This document shows, in pieces, positions 48,301-57,349 of a DNA stretch of 64,000 bases. The position numbers were made by a program, and so were the translations under genes. This DNA comes from Trissonchulus latispiculum (lineage: Eukaryota > Nematoda > Enoplea > Enoplida > Ironidae). The stretch is from the NCBI GenBank assembly GCA_030248195.1, contig JASAND010020630.1:1-64000 (forward strand). The letters run 5' to 3'. The notes beneath the pieces are model-generated. The model made no database searches and had not been told where the DNA came from. It saw only the letters and a program-made list of their open reading frames with translations. Position 1 is the first letter of the stretch. The number at the start of each line of letters is the position of its first letter.

Positions 48301-51300
48301 TCAGAGTTCAAAAAAGCTTTTTAAAAGATCCACTTTCGCAACAAAATTTCGACTTTGGCGTAGTGCCAGAATCGCTGTGTGTTAGATATAATAATGCCCA
48401 CTACGAACTATTTTACCGTGATATGTTAGCTAATCATATGCCAAAACGTAGGTCTCTCTGAAGAAGTTGGGCAAAACTGTTCGTAGCCCCCTTCAATTCC
48501 AATATCTCTGTTTTCACTGAAGCTTGATGTATCTGCTCTCAAAGACGTTAAAGCTCGTTCGCCAACAGTAATAATAACACTCTTATGTCAGCAGCACGCA
48601 CTGAAAACTCAAGGTCCACAAAAGATTTTAGCTCCAGTCTCAGTGCGGGTTTAATTGTTCTCAAGCCGAGGTGAATCTAATGAGAAAATAAAATTCATAG
48701 AGGATAGGAATTTGGCTCCTGCCTCGACTTGGCTGGCATTCCTGAATTTGTAGTGTGTGTTATTAAACCTTTTTTTCGAAGTCTGTGTAAAACAAAAACA
48801 AGTTTTAACTCGTCATTTCTTTTGGTGTTAATCACTGAGTCCTTTTTTAATGCATAGCATAAGTTGGGAATAAACCTTACAGGCAGAACAGGTATGATGT
48901 CCTAAACTTTGTATAACCATGCTTTTCCCAAATACCGATAACATAATTGACGTCTCTGCTACGCGCAGTACGTTGGTAACGGGTAAATATATGTAATCAT
49001 AATGGAAATTTCTTGTTTATCACTTGCTATGTAAAACTGTTAGATACATAGAGTTCGCTCGTCATTATCTCGAAATTCAATCAAACTCAATGGTGGACGA
49101 TCTTGAGAAAGTTTCCGAACACGGATTTGCTTATTCGTACACATAGGTTAGCCATATGTCGTGCATTTGAAGCTTAAATTTAAAGTTCTTTGGGTCGAGC
49201 AAGTTTTGAACTGTTTTTGAATTGTGTTTGATAGATCTGAACTATCTGAAACAAGCATTCGCAGGTTATCTTCATTTTTAGTTTGATTTTGGTATACATG
49301 GGAAAGCAATAATTAAAAACATTTTAATTCAGGTTTAAACAGGATGAGTATTATGCTAAGTTTCGTTAAAGATTCTACAATGAAACATGACGAGTGCCCT
49401 TTTACCATTTAGCAGCGCTTAACATAATTTTAAACTTTACAGAGTCATAGTTCTATTAGCAGAATTCATCCCGCATGGAGAGTTTCGATTGACACAAATT
49501 TGAAAAATTGCTGTTTTGTCTTGATTACAAGGAGAGTATCCTGGAGAGTCCTGATTACAGCGCGGAAGTGTATAGACAGGACTTCCAGTCTAAATTATGT
49601 GAAAAATGATTCTAAGGCATAAAAACATGTTTAAATGTGCAAAAGGCAATTTAAAATATAAATAACGTAAGAATGCCATATTTTCAAAAACTATTTTGCA
49701 CTAAACAAAACTAAACTAGACTTTCACAAAAATTTTCACAATTTTGCAGAAAACGTCCAATTCCTGTGGCAAAACATCTAGCTAAAAGATTTTAAAGTAT
49801 CTTTTAGTATCCCTTGAAACCGTTGTTCACATAAATGTCACTGTGGAATTAGAATATTTGGTTAGAATTAGTATCTTTCCTATGCAGTCAAATGTATCCA
49901 ATCCAAAACAGCAAAATTACTGTTTGCTAACTTCAAAGTTTGATTAGGATCTTTCGAATTTCTAATTCAATTCTAACTCCACAGGCATGTACTATCTCGA
50001 GGTTCCGATACCAAATGTCAACCTGTATTTTTCGTAGTTTTTTGACGCAGAATTGAAATCGAGTCTGTTCTGATTTGCTAGCACATTCCCAAAGGCAGAG
50101 GCGTTTAGTAAGACATGTGTCATACTGATATACACGCACAGCTTTAAAATTCGACATCTTTTTGTTGTTTGTCACCAAAACAGTTTCAATTAATTTGCAA
50201 AGTTTGTTGTCGGTGAGATAGATATAATTTAAAGTGATCCAAGTACACTTAAAGCTATTAATAAATCTTGATAAATCAAGTTAATGTTAGTAGGCAACAA
50301 CTTTACTGCTGTTTTCATGCCTTCTGTAAAACAGCATGGAAACAACAAAATCGTATGCAGTTAGACGAACGTAAATATTTAAGCTTGCTGGACCAAGCCG
50401 ACCCTGAGCAGTCCCACTTTCGAAATCCTGAGCCGGTTATGTCAGAGTTCGTTCTAGTCCCCAAAATCCCCTTTTCGGACTTCTATGATGCAACTTGTAT
50501 TAATTCCTTATGCAAGTAATGATGATAGTACATTATAAGTCAGCTAACAATACCCGAAAATAATAAACTGAAATAAGCTAATCACCCCTTATCTGCAGCA
50601 TCGATAAGTTTTTGTTTGTGAATTGAGCTCCAATGATCATTCAGCTCAGCGCTGTAAGCCCTGTATAAAGGAATCATGTCCAGTCCTGGAATAGGGTCTG
50701 ATGTACAGTACCCATAGCCGTACTTCCACTCACTTCCATAGCCTTTCTTTTTAAGTTCGTTGTTTGAGGTGGAAGTCATATGGTCATAGGGAGATCTTTT
50801 GTATGAACGCATAAGTGGCGTATCTATGCAAACTCCGCCTCCGTTTTCGCCACAGGCTACATCTAAAAATGCTTAGCTAGTGAAACTGCATAAACTTGGT
50901 GACGTTTCCTTGTGCTGTTTATCATAAGGTACAACTAAAACATAATAAGAAGTACGTCTGCATGTCCGAGTTTAAATTTGTTCTCAATTGCTGCAATATA
51001 CCAACTGCGAAATTTTTAATGCATGAGAGCGTCTGACTACGATGTACTTTCCTTTTAGGCAGCAGGGCCACGCACGCATTTGACTAACGCCAAAAATTAC
51101 CAAACATGTCCAGGATTTCAAAGCGTTTATAGGTTCAACAAACGCTCAGCTTCATAGGTGAAAGTAGGAAGCAATGAGATGTTAGGACACTTACTGCTGT
51201 CAGCCTGAGTCTGTGGAACTTCCGGACAAGGGGGAAAGCAATATTCCCAACGGACTTCTGTATCCAAAGTGTAGCACCATGGGGCTACAGAATGATCCGG

Positions 51301-52279
51301 GTTCCGGCAAAAGGAGTGATCAAAGTACACTCCCTTTTCGTGTTTATGAGGTTTCTGATCTGACCATTTCTGGCATGGAAGGCCGCTTATTGTAACAGCA
51401 TGATTCCCTTCGTATGTGTTTAGGCCTCTGCATTCGTCTGTGTTCAACCAGCACTTCTTTGTACTGTCAAAGCAGTCTAATACAAAAATCACCAGTCAAG
51501 GGTTAGGCACATTAACTGATAGTATACCGAAATTGTGATGTTATCAGCTCAATTCAATATTCACTGCACTGATAATCGATACACATTGACTGAAAATTTT
51601 GTATTGCTAGTGGGCATTAATAATGTGTCCTAAATTAGAAAAATTTTTAATTTTCATAAATTTACTTTTTTGCAACATCATGGAATTGGTTCAAATTTTA
51701 AAACATATAAATCGTTAGCGTCCGAAACTAAAGCTACCTCAAATGCTCGTCAGCGGTAACTTTAGTGAGCTATTTCATTCTTTGAATCCTGAGCTTCTTT
51801 TAACTAGAAAACCCAGATATTTTCATAAAAGTTTGGAGACAAAAGAATTAATGTGCTGTTGTACCACGTCTATTCAACATAGGAACAAAATCTCTATTTT
51901 GGCTTGGGCAATTCGAACAGAACAGATGTAGTACGATAAATGAATTATGTGGGTGTTTGCTTAAGCTTTTCCTGCAGATTGTCCTTAAACTACTTGCAGG
52001 GTTGGATTTAACCTGCTGGCGTTTACAGGAATGTTCAAACCCCAGCCTGAAATACCGAAATGAGCCCTCATTTTCGGGAAAAACTCAGCTTTTGTCCAAA
52101 ATCGGGCAGTGGTGTCGTGACAATCTAATGAAGTACAGCAAGTACATTGACCACAATAATGGCTGAGTACAACCTCTACCATATTAAAGAATTAGGGGCC
52201 TTAAAAGACATGGTAACGCACCATTCGCCAAAGTAAGCGCAGCCAAAGTAGTAGATATTATTATCGGATAAAAGTTCAT
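45379..52279 (-). CDS. Secreted kringle protein with six DUF5648-like repeats, five exons (443 aa)
   Basis: Exons 52279-52222 (signal peptide MNFYPIIISTTLAALTLAN), 51476-51195, 50862-50586, 46940-46708 and 45860-45379 (stop). Phases are 1, 1-1, 1-2, 2-1 and 1, all consistent. Exon 2 is one complete kringle: ECRGLNTYEG, SGLPCQKWSDQKPHKH, FCRNP, APWCYT, RWEYC, PPC give six cysteines and the conserved Trp residues. Exons 3-5 hold six repeats of about 40-55 residues in two sets of three, with P-L-Y-R-Y....DH....... and GYC/GYV ends (for example MIPLYRAYSAELNDHW and MPVYQRYHEKNQDHM; DPIPGLDM is echoed by DPVPGVQM). This matches my memory of DUF5648, thought to bind carbohydrate. Probably an extracellular adhesion or binding protein. 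TATA box at 52333-52338. A 3.6-kb third intron holds a minisatellite and a PARP-like fragment. Confidence 0.85.
45950..46092 (-). mobile_element. tRNA-derived SINE copy in intron
   Basis: Minus strand: ACGTAGCTGCCTGGTTGGC (A-box region), AAGGTTTGATTGCC (B box), then the shared tail TATCCTGATTTTAACCTTTT. Lies in the last intron of the kringle gene. Confidence 0.65.
46993..47110. repeat. Minisatellite, four 30-bp units
   Basis: Unit starts at 46993, 47023, 47053 and 47083: AYAGGCAGMAGACAGGAAGC followed by TACACACTCC. Units 1-2 and 3-4 form subtypes (CAGAAG versus CAGCAG). Confidence 0.97.
47120..47405 (-). pseudogene. Possible PARP catalytic-domain fragment
   Basis: An open minus-strand frame reads YLAHSDQGEAKFVYVSCRA then LVGPTTPTSDGSTLH. 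This resembles the stretch of ADP-ribosyltransferase (PARP) domains ending in ARVLVG..T.G.... A weak acceptor (GGTCTAG) precedes it. No HxE histidine region was found nearby. It is inside an intron of the kringle gene. Could be chance. Confidence 0.25.
47406..50585. other. Rest of a long intron (exon 3 to 4 of the kringle gene)
   Basis: No further exon supported. 47863-47935 resembles 38745-38815 (both CGAAAAAACGGATTT, then ATTCGG.NTCAGC), a dispersed repeat. Small frames at 49933-50178 and 50268-50519 lack support. Confidence 0.4.
51985..52120 (-). other. Possible degenerate kringle-start exon
   Basis: In intron 1 of the kringle gene, an acceptor-like TTCATTAG is followed by DCHDTTARFWTKAEFF. 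This resembles the true kringle exon start DCFDSTKKCWLNTDEC in the same phase, but two cysteines are replaced by Phe. May be a decayed exon copy. Confidence 0.25.
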
Positions 52280-52332
52280 GGTGGAGTGGGTCGAGCTAAT
52301 TTGCAACGATCTTTCTTGTATTTGCGCTTGCA

Positions 52333-52338
52333 TTTATA
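52333..52338 (-). promoter_or_regulatory. TATA box of the kringle gene
   Basis: TATAAA on the minus strand, about 55 bp upstream of the ATG at 52279. The similar arrangement at 56637 supports it. Confidence 0.55.
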
Positions 52339-52935
52339 CTCAGTGCAACAGATGTCATGAAGATTAGAAATCATTTCTCAGTAGAAGCGCACTCGTGACA
52401 GTGCTTCTGTTAATTTCAGCAATTTAAACAACGTACTCATGTAGCAAAAGATTGATCAAGAGCATCCTTTACTAAACCGATATACCTGACAGAATTCATT
52501 ATCAGAGAGGATTAAGCTGTTGCGAACGTTTGATAGATGAACTGGACCCACAGTTAGTCTTGATAGATTCAAATGGTAGCCTTAAATGGCTTAAATATTA
52601 TGCCACTAATCTACAGTTATGAAAAACGTGAAATCCGTTTTCCATCTGTAAATCAGTAACTAAGGACAACTTTACTACAAATTTCATTAAAGCATTGTAC
52701 TATGTTTATTGTATTAATTGATAATAGCAATTGCAATTTTAATTGATAGTAATTAAGACATCGAATTCAAATAGCATGTAGGTATAATGTGGTGTAGAAT
52801 GTTGCCTTGGTGAAATGCAAAACAAATGCTACACTCTTCGTAAATTCTAATTCTACGTGTGTATTTTACGTTGAGCAGACTAAGTGGTCTTAAAGGATCG
52901 CTTGCGGCAGTTTGCTTCGTTCGACGTTGAACAAC

Positions 52936-53026
52936 TAACTTAGAACAGGTACGGACAAGGGAAATCCGACTGTCTAATTAAAACAAAGCATACCGACTCT
53001 CCAAAGGTAGCCAATGCCTCGTCACC
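52936..53026 (+). pseudogene. 28S rRNA fragment, upstream part, with internal deletion
   Basis: CTTAGAAC.GGTACGGACAAGG, AATCCGACTGTCTAATTAAA and ACAAAGCAT match the conserved 28S core. The sequence then jumps to GACTCTC..AAGGTAGCC.AATGCC; about 130 nt that normally lie between are missing. It runs through the R2 cleavage point (AAGG^TAGCC at 53007/53008) to CGTCACC. Confidence 0.85.
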
Positions 53027-53714
53027 GCTGTCGGAGTGTGAAAGCCTGAGTAATTGTGTCGCCTCGGCGACTACAGGATAGCGCTCCGGTGGTAGGAACT
53101 TGGTAGCTGCCAACCTTAACTCGCCTCGGCGGGTAAAATGCAAGTGTCTGCGTCCGTGCTTTGCACTATAGCACACGCGAGGGTCGGAAGCGGGTGGTGC
53201 CGACCAAAGACACCAATGCTCTACCATTCATGGCCCAGCTGGGGGTTACGCCTCAGTGTGACTGTAGTAGCTTCAGAGCTTGGTTTGTGGCGGCCTGAAG
53301 CGGCAGTGGGTTCCCTTTGAGGGACGCGGCCGGGTGTCCGCCGCCTGGAGGATAAGTATCGGTGGGCTACTGCGGTTGCCCTCCAGGAGGCTGGTGCCTT
53401 CCCTATGACCACTGAACTTGGTGCGGTGATCAGGGCTGTGGAGGTGGAACCTTGACCGGGGAAGCCAAAACGGGGTCATGAGTTACTGTGTAGCTTGCTT
53501 TACACATGTGTAACACATGCACTAGGGGTTCTGTCTATCCCCAGTTAGCAGATACGCTCACTGTCCTGAGGGTGGAGTCGGACCTCATCGTGGCAGTGGG
53601 AGCCGTCCGGGCGTCGGAGTAATCCGGCCTCCGGGGGTGTATCGGAACCATGTGGACAAAAGATGCGGCCTCATTCGACCACGCCCCCCTACGGGGGGCG
53701 GGAGGAGTTCTAAA
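53027..53714 (+). mobile_element. R2-site insertion, non-coding, 0.69 kb
   Basis: GC-rich sequence sitting between two copies of the 28S target (TAGCC.AATG.CTCGTCACC at 53008-53026 and 53715-53734). The 3' junction is TTCTAAA followed directly by TAGCCAAATG, the R2 position. No R2 reverse transcriptase or zinc-finger frame is visible. It may be a short internally deleted R2 derivative or an R2-mobilised SINE. Several stem-like segments occur (for example TCGCCTCGGCGA near 53060). Confidence 0.65.
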
Positions 53715-53826
53715 TAGCCAAATGTCTCGTCACCTAATTAGTGACGCGGATTAATGGATTAACGAGATTCCTACTGTCCCTATCTACTATCCAGCGAAAC
53801 CACAGCCGTGGGAACGGACACGGCTG
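53715..53826 (+). pseudogene. 28S rRNA fragment, downstream part
   Basis: TAGCCAAATGTCTCGTCACC, TAATTAGTGACGCGGAT, AATGGATTAACGAGATTCC, CTGTCCCTATCTACTATCCA and GCGAAACCACAGCC follow the 28S core downstream of the R2 site with few changes. It stops abruptly at CACGGCTG where a SINE begins. Its last hairpin (CAGCCGTG..CACGGCTG) differs from the usual CAGCCAAG..CTTGGCTG type on both sides, yet still pairs. Confidence 0.9.
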
Positions 53827-54112
53827 TAGCGCTTCTACCAGGGCTGGTGGACCAGGAAGAAACCAAGGACAAGCCCGAACGGGAGGCGTCAGGCACCCTC
53901 GTACCCACGAAACCAGGACCTAGAAGAGAGAAGGGAAGAGGGAGGTTCAGCTTTTCACTCACCATTGAAAGTAAAGAATTGGTCCCGCCGGGGATCGAAC
54001 CACGGCCCTTCTGACTCCGGAGCAGACGTGCTAACCACTACACCACGGGACCATCAGCTGAACTCCCATTGCAGGCTTATCAATCTTTCCTATGCCTGCT
54101 TCCCTTACATCT
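53825..54112 (-). mobile_element. tRNA-derived SINE, copy 1
   Basis: Minus strand: leader GATTGATAAGCCTGC, A box TGGTGTAGTGGTTAGCAC, B box GTGGTTCGATCCCC, then CTTTACTTTCAATGG and a 3' part ending CTGGTAGAAGCGCTACA. Nearly identical to 54318-54606. Tails and leader match older copies at 28610-28830 and 35503-35915. Confidence 0.85.
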
Positions 54113-54317
54113 CCCCCGGGTTTCAATTAAGACGCGTCCCGCGGCTTACTCAACTCGGAATCGAACCGAGAGCGCATCCAGCGCAGGGCATTCTGAGCCC
54201 AAGGGATCCGTGTTCCCCCGACACACGTTCCAGACCCCTTTAGATCCAACCATCCAGAAGCAACTACTGGGGGACCGGAGACAGGAGTCCAATCCGGGTC
54301 CTGAGGCAGCCTCGACA
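54113..54317. other. Spacer between SINE copies with another tRNA-like box pair
   Basis: Minus strand has TTGGGCTCAGAATGCCC and CTCGGTTCGATTCCGAG, A- and B-box-like. No gene. Confidence 0.4.
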
Positions 54318-54606
54318 CATGTAGCGCTTCTACCAGGGCTGGTGGACCAGGAAGAAACCAAGGACAAGCCCGAACGGGAGGCGTCAGGCACCCTCGTACC
54401 CACGAAACCAGGACCTAGAAAAGAGAAGGGAAGAGGGAGGTTCAGCTTTTCACTCACCATTGAAAGTAAAGAATTGGTCCCGCCGGGGATCGAACCACGG
54501 CCCTTCTGACTCCGGAGCAGACGTGCTAACCACTACACCACGGGACCATCAGCTGAACTCCCATTGCAGGCTTATCAATCTTTCCTATGCCTGCTTCCCT
54601 TACACG
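54318..54606 (-). mobile_element. tRNA-derived SINE, copy 2
   Basis: Direct repeat of 53825-54112 with only a few differences (for example AGAAAAGAG versus AGAAGAGAG). Both copies end CTTCCCTTACA on the plus strand, with different flanks. Confidence 0.85.
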
Positions 54607-54617
54607 GCAAAGTCGGT

Positions 54618-54649
<32 letters not shown>

Positions 54650-55220
54650 ACCTTGTCAATATTCTGGTAAGAAATAATAATAGAAATAATAATAATACCA
54701 AAAACCAGGGTTTTTGTGTACAATACTATGTATTTACACAGAAAAAAAGATTTACACAGCGGAAAACTAATTTACACAACAAAATAATTTTTTCAAAAAT
54801 TTTTCAAAAAGTTCTCAGAAAAAATTTTCAAGTCTTTTATTTAAAAAAGCTCTAGCACCCAGACCCACCTCTTTCTAATGACTTACAATGGTTTTCTGCA
54901 TTGCGAGTGGTTATAAGTGTTTTATTCTTTTGTGCTAATCCAGTTGCGTATGATTTATTTATGTACTGCATACGAATTTTTTGTAAAATAGCGTTTAAGT
55001 ATTAGAGTTTACTCCAACCAGTATGATTCAATCTCGTTTCTTATATTCGAAGGTAGTCAGAGCCACAAAATTTGTTGCTATCTAGCACAATAAATATTCA
55101 ATACGAAAGCTAAAGGAATGGGAATATTCAACTTCAACTTCTGCTGTTAATTTGAAAAAAGTTTCTCAGCTTCTGCGAGACTGCGCTGCTCAGAACACCC
55201 ACTGTTCTGGACACTGCTTG
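54607..55220. other. Non-genic stretch
   Basis: A/T-rich with AATAATAAT repeats near 54670-54700; no gene seen. Confidence 0.4.
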
Positions 55221-55632
55221 CATACCATAGGTTAACGCGGGGGGGGTCTGGGGGGGGGGTCCAAGCCCCCCCCAACCCGGACAAGGTACAAGCCCTATCG
55301 CCGTCGGGGACAAGGGGTAACGAAAAAATGGCCAAGGGTCAACCGAAAACAGCCGGAAAAAATTAGTTTTTACAGTAAAATTTCAAAAAATTTCCGGCTG
55401 CGCCGGAATTTTTTAGCTAAAATGTTTAAGTTTTCGGGAAAATCGGGCAAAATTTTGAAAAATTGAAGATTTTTTGCAAATTTTAACAAAATTAGCGTTA
55501 ATTTTTTGAAAAATTTTGCGAATTTTTACTTGAGGTACAAGCCCCCCTGAAAATTTTTGTTCAAGGTACAAGCCCCCTGAAAATTTTTTGGGGACAAGCC
55601 CCCCCCAAGACCCGACCCTATGTTAATGTATG
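55221..55632. mobile_element. Family A element, second copy, 8-bp target duplication
   Basis: Begins CATACCATAGGTTAACGCGG and ends GACCCTATGTTAATGTATG. Flanked by ACTGCTTG (55213-55220 and 55633-55640). It shares CAAGGGGTAACGAAAAAATG, AATTTCCGGCT.CGCCGGAATT and CAAGCCCCCCTGAAAA with 28132-28515. Confidence 0.9.
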
Positions 55633-56636
55633 ACTGCTTGTATAATTGGTACTTTGTCCGAATGCAACCATCGCTAGCAGCAGCTAAGCCTTCGATCCTT
55701 AGTAAATCTATCCCAAAAGTTGGAAAAGATAAAGAAATCGTTTCAGTAAGAGAAATTTTTTCAGGAACAGGAATTTGTCCAGTCTTTGACATTACATGAA
55801 TTAATCTTTTTTAAACATTTCCATTGTGAATTTCATTACAACTTAAAAACTCTTTTCAGCCTTCTGGGAGGCACCTCACCCCCTCCCCCCGTTGTGGAAC
55901 TTTATATCCACAAATTTCAAAAAACGACGTCTTCTGATACAAAATGCAAGTCCGATAAACAAACAATGAAACCTCGAAAACAGCAGCAGCATGGATTGTG
56001 CATATGGAAATTGTGAACGTCTCTTTGGGTGCAGTGTTAAAAACCCCCATACTAACATAATACTCAGACCAAAGCAGACCAGCTTAGGTAATCCTGTACA
56101 AAGTTGCAGCCTATTGCTGCTGACAGCGTTCTAACCTTTGATTACCGCGCCATTTTCCTAGCCTTTTAGTTTCCTATGTCTAACAAATATCGGGGCAACG
56201 ATTAGAAGACTATTGCAAAAATCTTTGCAACAAACGTGCGTACCTTATTTATTTGTTTTATTTGTTGTGTATACATTGACGTTTTATCAGTCTGTTCGTT
56301 TTTCGAAGATCAAAAACGATAACCACAAGTTAAGTTCGTCATTTAACTTGCAGCTACAAAATGAACTGTTCATCCTGGGCACTGCCTATGAAACATGCTT
56401 CCTGGTTCACTTCATAATCTCTTGATGCAGCCGCATGAAGTAACTAAAACGCATAAGCATTATATGAGATATTCGGTTAATCATCTAACGTGATTTCCAT
56501 CAATTTCAGCGATACTAGCCAGATAATTCTAGCATATTTCTGCCGGCTCCTGTAAGTTAACATAATCCCCAATGGTCCAAAGCAATGAAATTATCAGAAA
56601 ATTGAGCATTGATCCTCCAACAAGCTGCGAAGTACC

Positions 56637-56642
56637 TATAAA
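56637..56642 (+). promoter_or_regulatory. TATA box of the gene starting at 56703
   Basis: CCTATAAATACG lies about 60 bp before the ATG, as in the kringle gene. Confidence 0.55.
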
Positions 56643-56702
56643 TACGTGCCAAATTCGTAGCAGTATCATATTCACGTACTGCCACATTTCAAACCCTCAG
56701 TC

Positions 56703-56754
56703 ATGATATTACCAACATTGACGTTATGTCTACTGGCAACGACCTGGGCTAACG
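56703..56754 (+). CDS. Signal-peptide exon of a secreted-protein gene
   Basis: ATG followed by a 17-residue hydrophobic signal (MILPTLTLCLLATTWAN) and a phase-1 donor (G|GTAAGT). Promoter spacing, exon length and phase match the first exon of the kringle gene (52279), which faces away from it. It may therefore be a divergently transcribed paralogue. No second exon was found before the palindromic array that begins at 56939; the array may have separated or replaced the rest. Confidence 0.6.
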
Positions 56755-56865
56755 GTAAGTTGTGTTTGTTTTAGCTAGGCTTGAAAGCCGAGTAGTAACA
56801 GGAAAGAATCTTCCAAGTCCTAGTGAACAGATTTTAGAAAACCCAATGAAATGAGCATCACAATC

Positions 56866-56920
56866 ATGCAAGGACTACCAGCATCGACATTCTGTTTATT
56901 GGCGACGACCTGGGCTAAGA
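56866..56920 (+). pseudogene. Decayed duplicate of the signal-peptide exon
   Basis: ATGCAAGGACTACCAGCATC... repeats the 56703 exon with changes (ending LLATTWAK instead of LLATTWANG). The GTAAGT donor is replaced by AGTGTT. It lies 160 bp downstream. Confidence 0.65.
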
Positions 56921-57349
56921 GTGTTGGCTAGAAATGTCCAGTTTGGCGCCTCTTTTGTGTGTCGCTTACTAAGACTTGTCTTAATACAGGCCTTGTCTAT
57001 TAATATGGCCTCTCCTTCCTATTTAATTGTGTAGTATAAGTTGGTTTCATTTGATATATTCACTTCTATCTAATTTGCAATTTATCAGTTCATGAGTTTT
57101 TATTCAGTATGCATAACAAAACAAAAGCAAAAAATGTTTTTTCATTTTTTCTTCTTTTTCGTCTTTCCGAATTTCGTCTTCTATCATCCCTGGACTTTCG
57201 CATGTCTGTTTCTATACAGTGCTAAAATAATAAAATAAATCAAGTAAAATAAAGATTAAGTTTGGAATGAAAATATATCCTCTTGCGTTTGACTTTCTTT
57301 AGTTCTTTACCATTCTCATGCTGCCTTGGGTTATATATATTTTTCGGGT

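Noticed and set aside
53990..54055. tRNA genes at both SINE copies
   Set aside because: The acceptor pairs, but the anticodon and T stems have mismatches and both copies share long non-tRNA flanks, so they are SINE heads.
53965..54855. Open frames of 90-146 codons over the SINE copies
   Set aside because: They follow the GC-rich SINE sequence on both strands and repeat with it.
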